From Gammaproteobacteria bacterium (GTDB taxonomy: Bacteria; Pseudomonadota; Gammaproteobacteria; GRL18), in the NCBI GenBank assembly GCA_013139395.1, contig WTAX01000055.1:1-7934 (forward strand): 7,934 bases of DNA. Direction: 5' to 3'. A program made the translations under genes and the position numbers. Below, piece after piece: positions 1-4,974 of the stretch; the first letter of the stretch is position 1, and every line of letters starts with the position of its first letter. Below the pieces are notes generated by a model, which was given only the letters and a program-made list of their open reading frames with translations, was not told the DNA's origin and searched no databases.

Positions 1-534
1 ATTAATAAAGAAAATAAGTTGACCTAGCACTAATAATGAAAAGACAAAATTTACGGCACGACCAAAGTTTTTACTTTGTTTATCAGCCCAGAAATAAGCT
101 CGCCAGAGTGGTTTAAAGGTAAAAAAAGCCAAAGCGAAATAGATGATAATTGAGGTAATAATTAAGCCGATACTGTTAAAACTGGCAAAGTAAAAGAAGG
201 CCGAATTATACGTAGCTAAAAAGAAAAATGCACCATAATAGAGGTACTCAATTTCACCGGACTGCATCCTTTTAGGGTAGACATGCATGCTTAAGGCAAA
301 AAATAGAAATCCAGAAAAACTAAAGAGTAAACTATAAGTTGAAATCATAGCGGGACTAATAAGCAGTGATGAACGGCTAATGAATTCACTACTTAGAGCA
401 AGCCAAAAAACAGCTAAAAATAAAATTTGTATTAAGGCACCCAGACCGAGCATATAGAGCGGCCTTGTTCTTAGCGCACGCCAGAACCTGGATTCGTTTA
501 TTTTGTCTTTTCCATACGGAATGGCAATACACAT
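1..534 (-). CDS. Multi-pass membrane protein, N-terminal part (possibly NnrS-like), cut by window edge
   Basis: The minus strand is open from an ATG at 534 down to base 1 with no stop (178 codons), so the C-terminus is missing. An in-frame stop lies at 568-570 and no other ATG, GTG or TTG lies between, which fixes the start; no clear Shine-Dalgarno is visible. After a polar N-terminus (residues 1-24), hydrophobic stretches at about 26-48, 61-83, 98-118, 120-139 and 161-178 suggest at least five membrane helices. The segment RTRPLYMLGLGALIQ (22-36), followed by a second helix ending in LSMHVYPKR (81-89), is reminiscent of NnrS-family proteins (haem/copper membrane proteins linked to nitric oxide stress), which usually begin with an xRPFFLL-type first helix. 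The family's usual His-rich motif at the second helix is not seen; His84 is the only histidine in this part. The coding nature is well supported by composition and length; the family assignment is an inference. It is divergent from the DUF3334 gene. Confidence 0.75.
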   Translation of the reverse strand, partial: MCIAIPYGKDKINESRFWRALRTRPLYMLGLGALIQILFLAVFWLALSSEFISRSSLLISPAMISTYSLLFSFSGFLFFALSMHVYPKRMQSGEIEYLYYGAFFFLATYNSAFFYFASFNSIGLIITSIIIYFALAFFTFKPLWRAYFWADKQSKNFGRAVNFVFSLLVLGQLIFFIN

Positions 535-572
535 TTTTGTTTCGCTATTGATTAAATAAGTTAAAATTTATA

Positions 573-589
573 TTTCAATTATATTGAAA
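573..589. repeat. 17-base palindrome upstream of membrane-protein gene
   Basis: TTTCAATTATATTGAAA is a perfect inverted repeat with 7-base arms and a 3-base centre, about 39 bases upstream of the ATG at 534. The position would fit a repressor or activator operator for the minus-strand gene. AT-rich DNA produces such palindromes by chance, so a regulatory role is only a guess. Confidence 0.3.
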
Positions 590-858
590 GTGAAGGCAAT
601 TAAAAAGTGACTCAGGTTACAATATCGGCTTCATGATCTTCCCTTGAAGGTAATAATCAGAGTAACTATTCAGATTGATAAGGTTGAAATGAGAGTATTA
701 GTATTTTACTTGCATTAGTGTATAGTTATTCTCTAATGTTTTTTTTAAAAGAAATTGATTTATGGCAAGTAATATTGAAGTTTAGATAAATTTATTGAAC
801 ATACAGGGTGAAATATTCTATTCTTATTTCCTGATGTGTAACTTTATTAAAAACGGTT

Positions 859-864
859 TATAAT
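859..864 (+). promoter_or_regulatory. Possible -10 element for the DUF3334 gene
   Basis: A consensus TATAAT lies about 49 bases before the ATG at 913. No good -35 hexamer is found 16-18 bases upstream (GTGTAA is the nearest), so this would be a weak or activator-dependent promoter, or chance in AT-rich DNA. Confidence 0.3.
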
Positions 865-912
865 TAACGATACGTAAATTTTATGTAATATTTAATAATT
901 GAGTATGATTAT

Positions 913-1542
913 ATGGCAGCAAAGAAAACTAAGACGACTGAAGATGTTTTGCTTATCTTATGCAAAGCAGTGAAAAAAATTCTCTCACAGACAACGGCTA
1001 ATGATATCCAGTATTCCCCAATGGTGCAAAAAATATCGAAAACCTGTTTAAAGCCGGATATCGGCTGCTTTGTACTCTTTGAGGGGGCATTTTCAGGTTT
1101 AATTATTATCAATATGTCAGCAGGTGCTGCAATGGAAGTTTATCAGGCTTATATGAGGCAAATGGGCTTCCCTGATAATGAGATTTCTGATCAGCATACT
1201 TCAGATGATGTTGCTAATGTATTGGGTGAGTTAATGAACCAGATTGTGGGTGATTTTCAGGGTGAACTGGAACATCAGTTGTCTCTGTCGATTAACCAGA
1301 CACAGCCTAAAATGCTGGTCGTTAATAAAGAGATTATTCTGTCAATTAATGCCAATATTGATCGACCACAATCTCGAAGAGTGGTTTTTCGTACAGAAAA
1401 CCACAAGACTTTCAATCTGGAAATGGCAATGGAAAGAACGGAATTTATTGAATTAGATGATCCGGACAATACCAGCTTTAATAACCCGAATATGACCAAA
1501 GATGAACAAAATCAAGCCTTCCTGGATGATTTAGATATTTGA
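913..1542 (+). CDS. DUF3334 family protein, CheC/CheX-like
   Basis: This 209-residue soluble protein has no signal peptide or membrane segment. I recognise it as DUF3334 from long conserved stretches: MVQKISKTCLKPDIGCFVLF (37-56), the HTSDDVANVLGELMNQIVGDF block (95-115), a QPKMLVVNKE segment (131-140) and DRPQSRRVVF (150-159). The block at 104-113 contains E106-x-x-N109 followed by G113. This resembles the E-x-x-N signature of CheC/CheX/FliY phosphatases that act on phospho-CheY, so a CheX-like fold is a reasonable inference; catalytic activity is not shown. The C-terminal 30 residues are acidic and probably disordered, ending in FLDDLDI. The ATG at 913 is preceded only by a weak TTGAG at 900-904. 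The gene stands alone: divergent on the left and followed directly by a palindromic element that begins at its TGA stop. No chemotaxis genes are nearby. Confidence 0.88.
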   Translation: MAAKKTKTTEDVLLILCKAVKKILSQTTANDIQYSPMVQKISKTCLKPDIGCFVLFEGAFSGLIIINMSAGAAMEVYQAYMRQMGFPDNEISDQHTSDDVANVLGELMNQIVGDFQGELEHQLSLSINQTQPKMLVVNKEIILSINANIDRPQSRRVVFRTENHKTFNLEMAMERTEFIELDDPDNTSFNNPNMTKDEQNQAFLDDLDI

Positions 1543-1702
1543 GGGTCGCGGAAATAAAGATTCATCCCATCTAGCTTGCCCTTTTGTCCAGATTTGTCGT
1601 TGTATCAAAGGTTGCGTAGAACGACTATGCGCCCTTTAATACGCCTAAAATCTGAACAAAATATCTACGCTATATGGGACAAATCTTTTTTTCCGAGACC
1701 CT
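1542..1702. mobile_element. MITE-like palindromic element 1 (about 161 bases)
   Basis: The two ends are imperfect inverted repeats: AGGGTCGCGGAAA at 1542-1554 mirrors TTTCCGAGACCCT at 1690-1702, and complementarity continues inward. CATCCCAT/ATGGGAC, TTTTGTCCAGATTT/AAATCTGAACAAAA and GCGTAG/CTATGC pair towards an apex near 1617-1627. The whole segment can fold into one long imperfect hairpin. It has no ORF, as expected for a non-autonomous MITE mobilised by a transposase elsewhere. I cannot see a clear target-site duplication (the left flank ends ATTTG, the right flank begins AACAA). It starts at the last base of the DUF3334 stop codon and could also serve as a transcription stop or mRNA 3' stabiliser for that gene. 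I cannot assign it to a named IS family. Confidence 0.65.
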
Positions 1703-1746
1703 AACAATAATAGAAATAGTGTACATCCGTTTATTGCTTTCTCTTA

Positions 1747-1798
1747 CCTCACCCCTTTTTTCACCAAAAGTAGGCGCTTTAGGCGAAGGGGATTGAGG
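1747..1798. repeat. Small imperfect inverted repeat between the two MITE-like elements
   Basis: CCTCACCCCTT (1747-1757) pairs with AAGGGGATTGAGG (1786-1798) with a 2-3 base bulge, enclosing about 28 bases that contain a short direct repeat (AGGCG twice). It is locally richer in G+C than its surroundings. It could be a remnant of another repeat element or a terminator-like hairpin, but there is no T-run beside the stem. Confidence 0.35.
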
Positions 1799-1819
1799 GC
1801 GTTGCAAATTAATAACTTA

Positions 1820-2001
1820 AACCTAGAATAATCAGTTGGCATCGTAACGAAACAGTCTTAGGTGCTGGAGATTAAGGGTTTTACAGGTTATTTTGATTTT
1901 ATTCGTAATCACCCTACGGGTGAAGTCAAAATGTTCTGGAAAGCCCTTAAGATTCAGTGCACAAGGCTGTTGTAGTAGATGCCAACTGATTATTCTAGGT
2001 T
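1820..2001. mobile_element. MITE-like palindromic element 2 (about 182 bases)
   Basis: Perfect 24-base terminal inverted repeats lie at 1820-1843 and 1978-2001 (outer end AACCTAG, inner end GGCATC). Inside, the arms keep imperfect complementarity (for example AGATTAAGGG against CCCTTAAGAT, and TTATTTTGA against TCAAAATG) up to a central small hairpin CACCCTACGGGTG at 1911-1923. There is no ORF. The flanks read TTAA on the left and TAAA on the right, so a short TAA or TTAA target duplication is possible but is not distinguishable from the repeat ends. The architecture is that of a non-autonomous MITE. Its sequence is unrelated to element 1. Confidence 0.7.
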
Positions 2002-2015
2002 AAAGCCCTCTTCCC

Positions 2016-2066
2016 AAAAAAAAGCTAATACAGGATAAGGTAGAGTAATGAAAAGTAACTCTACCT
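2016..2066 (-). repeat. Hairpin repeat, dispersed copy at the 3' end of the 157-residue gene
   Basis: Read on the minus strand, AGGTAGAGT (2066-2058) and ACTCTACCT (2046-2038) form a perfect 9-base stem with an 11-base loop, followed by TATCCTGTATTAGCT and a run of eight T (2023-2016). It matches the 44-base tandem repeat at 3763-3882, with a shorter loop and a compensated pair change in the stem (C-G becomes G-C at stem position 3). The stop codon of the neighbouring gene lies at the outer edge of the stem, so it may act in transcription termination, but the T-run is about 14 bases from the stem rather than adjacent to it. Confidence 0.6.
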
Positions 2067-2538
2067 AATAGGCTGCTTTAGCATTTTTCATCTGGCGATA
2101 TATTTTAGTACGCTTATTAATATCCAGCACTTCAGCAATTCGTTCTAATGCCTGAGCAAAAGCATTGTCAAAACCATGCAGGTCAATACTAATACTACCC
2201 CATGAAATGCTGCCGTCAGGAAGGCGAATGCGTAATTTGAAGATATCAACAACTCGATCATTACTTTGCTGCTGCTGACGAGTCAGACCAATAATGCGAC
2301 CATCTGGATGAAATTTTATGGGGTTTGCTTCATCAATGTCCTGCTGATGTTCGGCTTGATAGTCCAATAATTCTTTGTCTCGCGCTTTTGCCAGGGCGCG
2401 GATCTCTCGTTCACGCTTTTTCGTCACGGGTTTACCATTTTCAGTCAAATAGTAAACTTCATCATAAATGACATCACCAATTTTACGGTAGACCCGCAGA
2501 CGATGCCCATAGTGAGCATTATTCTCTGATACACCCAT
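2065..2538 (-). CDS. Uncharacterised 157-residue cytosolic protein (weak AP2-like resemblance)
   Basis: I do not recognise this protein with confidence. It has no signal peptide or membrane helix and is highly charged. A beta-rich N-terminal part (HRLRVYRKIGDVIYDEVYYL, 12-31) is followed by a basic/acidic helical stretch (about 39-72) with coiled-coil-like composition. A short Q-rich run (88-91) leads to a second beta-beta-helix part: FKLRIRLPDGSISWGSISID (100-119), then GFDNAFAQALERIAEVL (122-138) and a basic tail (NKRTKIYRQMKNAKAAY). The order of a strand pair with Trp and Ser-Ile-Ser followed by an amphipathic helix recalls bacterial AP2-type DNA-binding repeats; this is pattern resemblance only. 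The ATG at 2538 has a good Shine-Dalgarno, AGGTG at 2548-2544, five bases upstream. It lies downstream of moaA on the same strand with a 149-base gap, so it may have its own promoter. Confidence 0.8.
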   Translation of the reverse strand: MGVSENNAHYGHRLRVYRKIGDVIYDEVYYLTENGKPVTKKREREIRALAKARDKELLDYQAEHQQDIDEANPIKFHPDGRIIGLTRQQQQSNDRVVDIFKLRIRLPDGSISWGSISIDLHGFDNAFAQALERIAEVLDINKRTKIYRQMKNAKAAY

Positions 2539-2543
2539 TTTTA

Positions 2544-2548
2544 CACCT
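2544..2548 (-). promoter_or_regulatory. Ribosome binding site for the 157-residue gene
   Basis: AGGTG on the minus strand, with five bases (TAAAA) before the ATG at 2538. It is the clearest ribosome-binding site in the window, apart from AAGG before the SDR gene, and it fixes the start. Confidence 0.6.
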
Positions 2549-2651
2549 ATCCCTATGTTATAAAAGTTGTTAGAAAAAATTAATTATAACGACCAATATA
2601 AGTGCGTAAGGAAAATGACAAAATGATCTCGATCAGATTAAGGGTAAATAG

Positions 2652-2667
2652 TTAAGAATGTTCTTAA
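2652..2667. repeat. 16-base palindrome downstream of moaA
   Basis: TTAAGAATGTTCTTAA is a perfect self-complementary sequence (apart from the centre pair) in the 149-base gap between the moaA stop and the next gene's start. It sits about 20 bases after the moaA stop and about 115 bases before the ATG at 2538. It could be part of a moaA transcript end or an operator for the downstream gene. No T-run follows, so it is not a typical terminator. Confidence 0.35.
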
Positions 2668-2687
2668 ATAGTTGCTCAGAAGGGTAT

Positions 2688-3665
2688 TTATCCACCGGTC
2701 ATGGACATAAAACGAATCACTTTTTCTGGTTTTTCATTAAATTCATGTTTGAGCGGTTTTAAATTGATCGCATCACGAATCACCTGATCCAGATCGTCAT
2801 CACTGATACCCTTGCGCAGTAAAGGGCGTAATTCATACTTGTGTTCATCACCAAGACACATATATAGAGTTCCAGTTGCTGACATGCGAACACGGTTACA
2901 AGTATCACAAAAATGCTGAGATATGGGGGTGATAAAGCCAATTTTCAGATCAGTACCGGCTACCTGAACATAGCGCGCAGGACCTGCTCCTGACATGACT
3001 GCCGGAATAAGATCATATTTTTTTTCAAGGCGAGCTTCAATTTCATGCAGGTCAATATAATAATCAACAGCATCACGTCCGGTATCGCCCATAGGCATGG
3101 TTTCAATAAAACGCAGGGTGAATTCATGCTCCTTACAAAAATCGACCATTTTTTCAACATCATCATCATTAACGCCTTTCATAATGACCATGTTAATTTT
3201 TATGGGATTTAATCCAGCGGCTTTAGCTGCTAAGAGCCCCTCAACCACTTTGTCTAATTTACCCTGGGTAATCTTCTTAAATTTAACAGGATCAACCGTA
3301 TCCAGACTGGCATTTATTCTTGAGATGCCGGCATCATGTAATGCCTGAGCATGTTTGCCCAGCTGCATGGCATTGGTACTCAAAGATAAATCATCCAGAC
3401 CCGGAAGTGCAGCAAGACGCTTTGCCAGTTCGGGTAAATTTTTTCGCACCAGGGGTTCACCACCTGTGAGTCGAACTGAGCTGACACCAAGGCGAGTAAA
3501 AGAGGCAATAACTCGTTCTATTTCATCAAAATTTAACCAGTCATCAGGTTCTTCATAGTCATCAAAGCCATTAGGCATGCAATAGAAACAACGCAGATCA
3601 CAACGATCAGTGACAGAAAGTCGTAAATATTTAATGGTTCTATTGTATTTGTCGATTAAACTCAT
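2688..3665 (-). CDS. moaA: GTP 3',8-cyclase MoaA (molybdenum cofactor synthesis)
   Basis: A radical SAM enzyme that converts GTP to 3',8-cyclo-7,8-dihydro-GTP, which MoaC turns into cyclic pyranopterin monophosphate; it acts in the cytosol. The 325-residue length is normal for MoaA. The N-terminal radical SAM cluster motif is C22-x3-C26-x2-C29 within VTDRCDLRCFYCMP, and the SAM-binding GGE motif is in RLTGGEPLVR (65-74). LSTNAM (95-100) and NASLD (118-122) follow as in the family. The C-terminal second [4Fe-4S] cluster that binds GTP is C253-x2-C256-x13-C270, with NRVR at 257-260. The protein ends in the Gly-Gly (324-325) required for activity. The ATG at 3665 gives the family's usual start (LIDKYNRTIKYLRLS); the ribosome-binding site is weak. 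No moaB, moaC, moaD, moaE, moeA or mobA is next to it, so it is a solitary moaA here. Confidence 0.97.
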   Translation of the reverse strand: MSLIDKYNRTIKYLRLSVTDRCDLRCFYCMPNGFDDYEEPDDWLNFDEIERVIASFTRLGVSSVRLTGGEPLVRKNLPELAKRLAALPGLDDLSLSTNAMQLGKHAQALHDAGISRINASLDTVDPVKFKKITQGKLDKVVEGLLAAKAAGLNPIKINMVIMKGVNDDDVEKMVDFCKEHEFTLRFIETMPMGDTGRDAVDYYIDLHEIEARLEKKYDLIPAVMSGAGPARYVQVAGTDLKIGFITPISQHFCDTCNRVRMSATGTLYMCLGDEHKYELRPLLRKGISDDDLDQVIRDAINLKPLKHEFNEKPEKVIRFMSMTGG

Positions 3666-3700
3666 GATATTGAGACACTAGTTAATAATAGGAATATAAG

Positions 3701-3728
3701 ATAATACTAAACTCACTGAAAATTGAAA
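3701..3728 (-). promoter_or_regulatory. Possible sigma-70 promoter for moaA
   Basis: On the minus strand TTTCAA (3728-3723) is followed after 16 bases by TATTAT (3706-3701), five of six matches to the -10 consensus, ending about 36 bases before the moaA ATG. The -35 match is poor. The 14-base palindrome at 3742-3755 lies just upstream of it. Confidence 0.3.
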
Positions 3729-3741
3729 GTATTTTTAAAAA

Positions 3742-3755
3742 ATAGATCGATCTAT
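3742..3755. repeat. 14-base perfect palindrome upstream of moaA
   Basis: ATAGATCGATCTAT is perfectly self-complementary and lies between the putative moaA promoter and the tandem repeat array, about 77-90 bases upstream of the moaA start. It may be an operator. It is not part of the 44-base repeat. Confidence 0.35.
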
Positions 3756-3762
3756 ATCAAGT

Positions 3763-3882
3763 TTAGCTAGAGTTGCCGTTATTTTCTTACTCTAGCTTAT
3801 CCTGTGTTAGCTAGAGTTGCTGTTATTTTCCTACTCTAGCTTATCCTGTGTTAGCTAGAGTTGCTGTTATTTTCTTACTCTA
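3763..3882 (+). repeat. 44-base tandem repeat array, about 2.7 copies, each with a hairpin
   Basis: Units run 3763-3806, 3807-3850 and 3851-3882 (partial). Copies differ by one or two bases (C/T at the fourth loop base and near the end of the loop). Each unit contains AGCTAGAGT, a 15-base pyrimidine-rich spacer, and ACTCTAGCT (perfect 9-base stem), then TATCCTGTGTT, after which the next AGCTAGAGT begins. Complementary arms therefore alternate at 3765-3773, 3789-3797, 3809-3817, 3833-3841 and 3853-3861, and each arm could pair with either neighbour. It lies between moaA and the SDR gene. The unit also occurs singly at 2016-2066 on the minus strand. Confidence 0.85.
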
Positions 3883-4030
3883 AATAAGCGTTCCAAAATA
3901 GTGAACATTATTCATTTAATATTCGCATCAGAAACTGTCACTTATTATTGGGCTCATATTGGCATAAAATCACCAAATAATAAATGACAGTTTCTGATGC
4001 TCCGTGTATACCATTTAGGAACAGTTATTC
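3883..4030. mobile_element. MITE-like palindromic element 3 (about 148 bases), inserted in a repeat copy
   Basis: Outer imperfect inverted repeats AATAAGCGTTCCAAAAT (3883-3899) and ATTTAGGAACAGTTATT (4013-4029) enclose a strong inner inverted repeat. In that inner repeat the 27-base arm at 3925-3951 pairs with 3974-4000 with two mismatches, leaving a 22-base loop. There is no ORF. The 44-base repeat is interrupted after ACTCTA (3882) and resumes with CTTATCCTGTATCAGCT at 4033-4049, which suggests that this element landed in the third repeat unit. A target-site duplication is not clear. Confidence 0.6.
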
Positions 4031-4049
4031 AACTTATCCTGTATCAGCT
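4031..4049 (+). repeat. Right-hand remnant of the interrupted 44-base repeat
   Basis: CTTATCCTGTATCAGCT at 4033-4049 matches the tail of the 44-base unit (CTTATCCTGTGTTAGCT) with two changes. It overlaps the TAG stop codon of the SDR gene on the opposite strand by two bases. Joining it to position 3882 rebuilds a near-complete third unit. Confidence 0.6.
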
Positions 4050-4953
4050 AATCATTATCATTGCTTCGAGCAAGCCCTTTATCTAAGTCAGGGTATTTTA
4101 ATGTTAGTTTAAATGTTGCTAATAATTTCTGATTATCAATACGCCGTGATTCGTTCATGTAGGACAGCATTCCTGCAGAGAGTTGAGTTTTTGCCTGTTC
4201 TAGAGTAATAATGGGGGGCTCGGGCAGATCATTAGCCTGTGCCACCTTCATGAAATAATCGCACATCGTTGTGGGATGACCATCAGCACAGTTAAAAATA
4301 CCCTCTATATCCTGTGAAAGGCCGGCTTTCAGGCATATTTCAAGCAGATCATCAGCATGAATTCGATTACTAAAGGGGGAATCTTCTTCCCTGACAACAG
4401 GTGTCTGGGCCCTGATGCGTTTTAGCGGTAATTTTCCCGGCCCATAAATTCCCGAAACGCGTAAGATCACCAGAGGAATATCGAATTTTTGACAATAGGA
4501 TTGAAATTGTTGTTCAGCATCAAAGCGCCGCCGGGCACGATCAACGCCCGGGTTCAGGGGAGTATTTTCATTGACCCACTGACCATGACAATTACCGTAG
4601 ACTCCAGTGGTACTTATCAGTACGATTTTAGCCGGGGGTTGATGAGTAAGCTGCTTGATAAACGTACGAGCACGGCTGTCTATCGCTCCCTGACTGGGAG
4701 GCGGTGCAAAATAATAGACTATTGAGTGATGCAGCTGAAAGCTTTCCGGCAATGACTGACCAGTAGCATCCATGTCGAATTGAATACTTGAAACGCCGGA
4801 CTCTACACATTGCTTCTGGCTGTCAATTGATTTAACCAGAGTGTTTATATTCTCAGCTTTTGTCAGGTTTTTTGACAGCATCAGCTGTATTAGCCGCCGA
4901 CCTATATAGCCGCAACCTATGATGCTGATTTGTTGTTCTTTTTTATCTGGCAT
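4048..4953 (-). CDS. Atypical SDR, NAD(P)-dependent epimerase/dehydratase-like protein
   Basis: A 301-residue cytosolic Rossmann-fold protein of the extended SDR type, similar in outline to YeeZ-like proteins. The dinucleotide-binding motif GCGYIGRR lies at 13-20, close to the N-terminus as expected. FAPPP (82-86), ISTTGVYGN (113-121), LRVSGIYGPG (164-173) and RIHADDL (197-203) follow the order seen in NAD-dependent epimerase/dehydratase proteins. The usual catalytic Tyr-x3-Lys is absent: the matching region reads ARRRFDAEQQF (140-150), so classic dehydrogenase or epimerase chemistry is doubtful and the substrate is unknown. The ATG at 4953 has AAGG at 4964-4961, seven bases upstream. It starts 20 bases after the comF stop and is probably co-transcribed with it. 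Its stop codon overlaps the repeat remnant at 4033-4049. Confidence 0.88.
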   Translation of the reverse strand: MPDKKEQQISIIGCGYIGRRLIQLMLSKNLTKAENINTLVKSIDSQKQCVESGVSSIQFDMDATGQSLPESFQLHHSIVYYFAPPPSQGAIDSRARTFIKQLTHQPPAKIVLISTTGVYGNCHGQWVNENTPLNPGVDRARRRFDAEQQFQSYCQKFDIPLVILRVSGIYGPGKLPLKRIRAQTPVVREEDSPFSNRIHADDLLEICLKAGLSQDIEGIFNCADGHPTTMCDYFMKVAQANDLPEPPIITLEQAKTQLSAGMLSYMNESRRIDNQKLLATFKLTLKYPDLDKGLARSNDND

Positions 4954-4974
4954 TTTTTTACCTTGTGATAGACA

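Larger units (their letters stand above)
535..912. other. AT-rich divergent intergenic region
   Basis: A 378-base spacer between two divergent genes. It contains no convincing ORF or RNA gene. It should hold the promoters of both neighbours. I see a 17-base palindrome near the membrane-protein side and a TATAAT near the DUF3334 side (both listed separately). No FNR-type TTGAT-N4-ATCAA site was found, although TTGAT half-sites occur. Confidence 0.6.

Noticed and set aside
535..912. FNR/DNR-type operator for a nitric oxide-related gene
   Set aside because: Only single TTGAT half-sites occur (for example near 548 and 673); none has the matching ATCAA at the right distance.
909..1112. Antisense reading frame opposite the DUF3334 gene
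   Set aside because: It lies fully opposite a well-conserved gene, has no ribosome-binding site and no recognisable protein features.
1542..2001. Structured non-coding RNA or degraded transposase gene
   Set aside because: The near full-length self-complementarity and inverted ends fit MITE-type palindromes better, and no frame shows transposase-like residues.
2016..2066. Standard intrinsic terminator for the 157-residue gene
   Set aside because: The stem is strong and a run of eight T follows on the minus strand, but it is separated from the stem by about 14 bases. A terminator role remains possible but is not the standard form, so it is listed as a repeat.
3097..3558. Two plus-strand reading frames inside moaA
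   Set aside because: They are antisense shadows of the clearly conserved moaA sequence, with low-complexity, unfamily-like translations.
3763..4049. CRISPR-like array
   Set aside because: The 44-base units are directly adjacent with no unique spacers, only 2.7 copies exist, and no cas gene is present.
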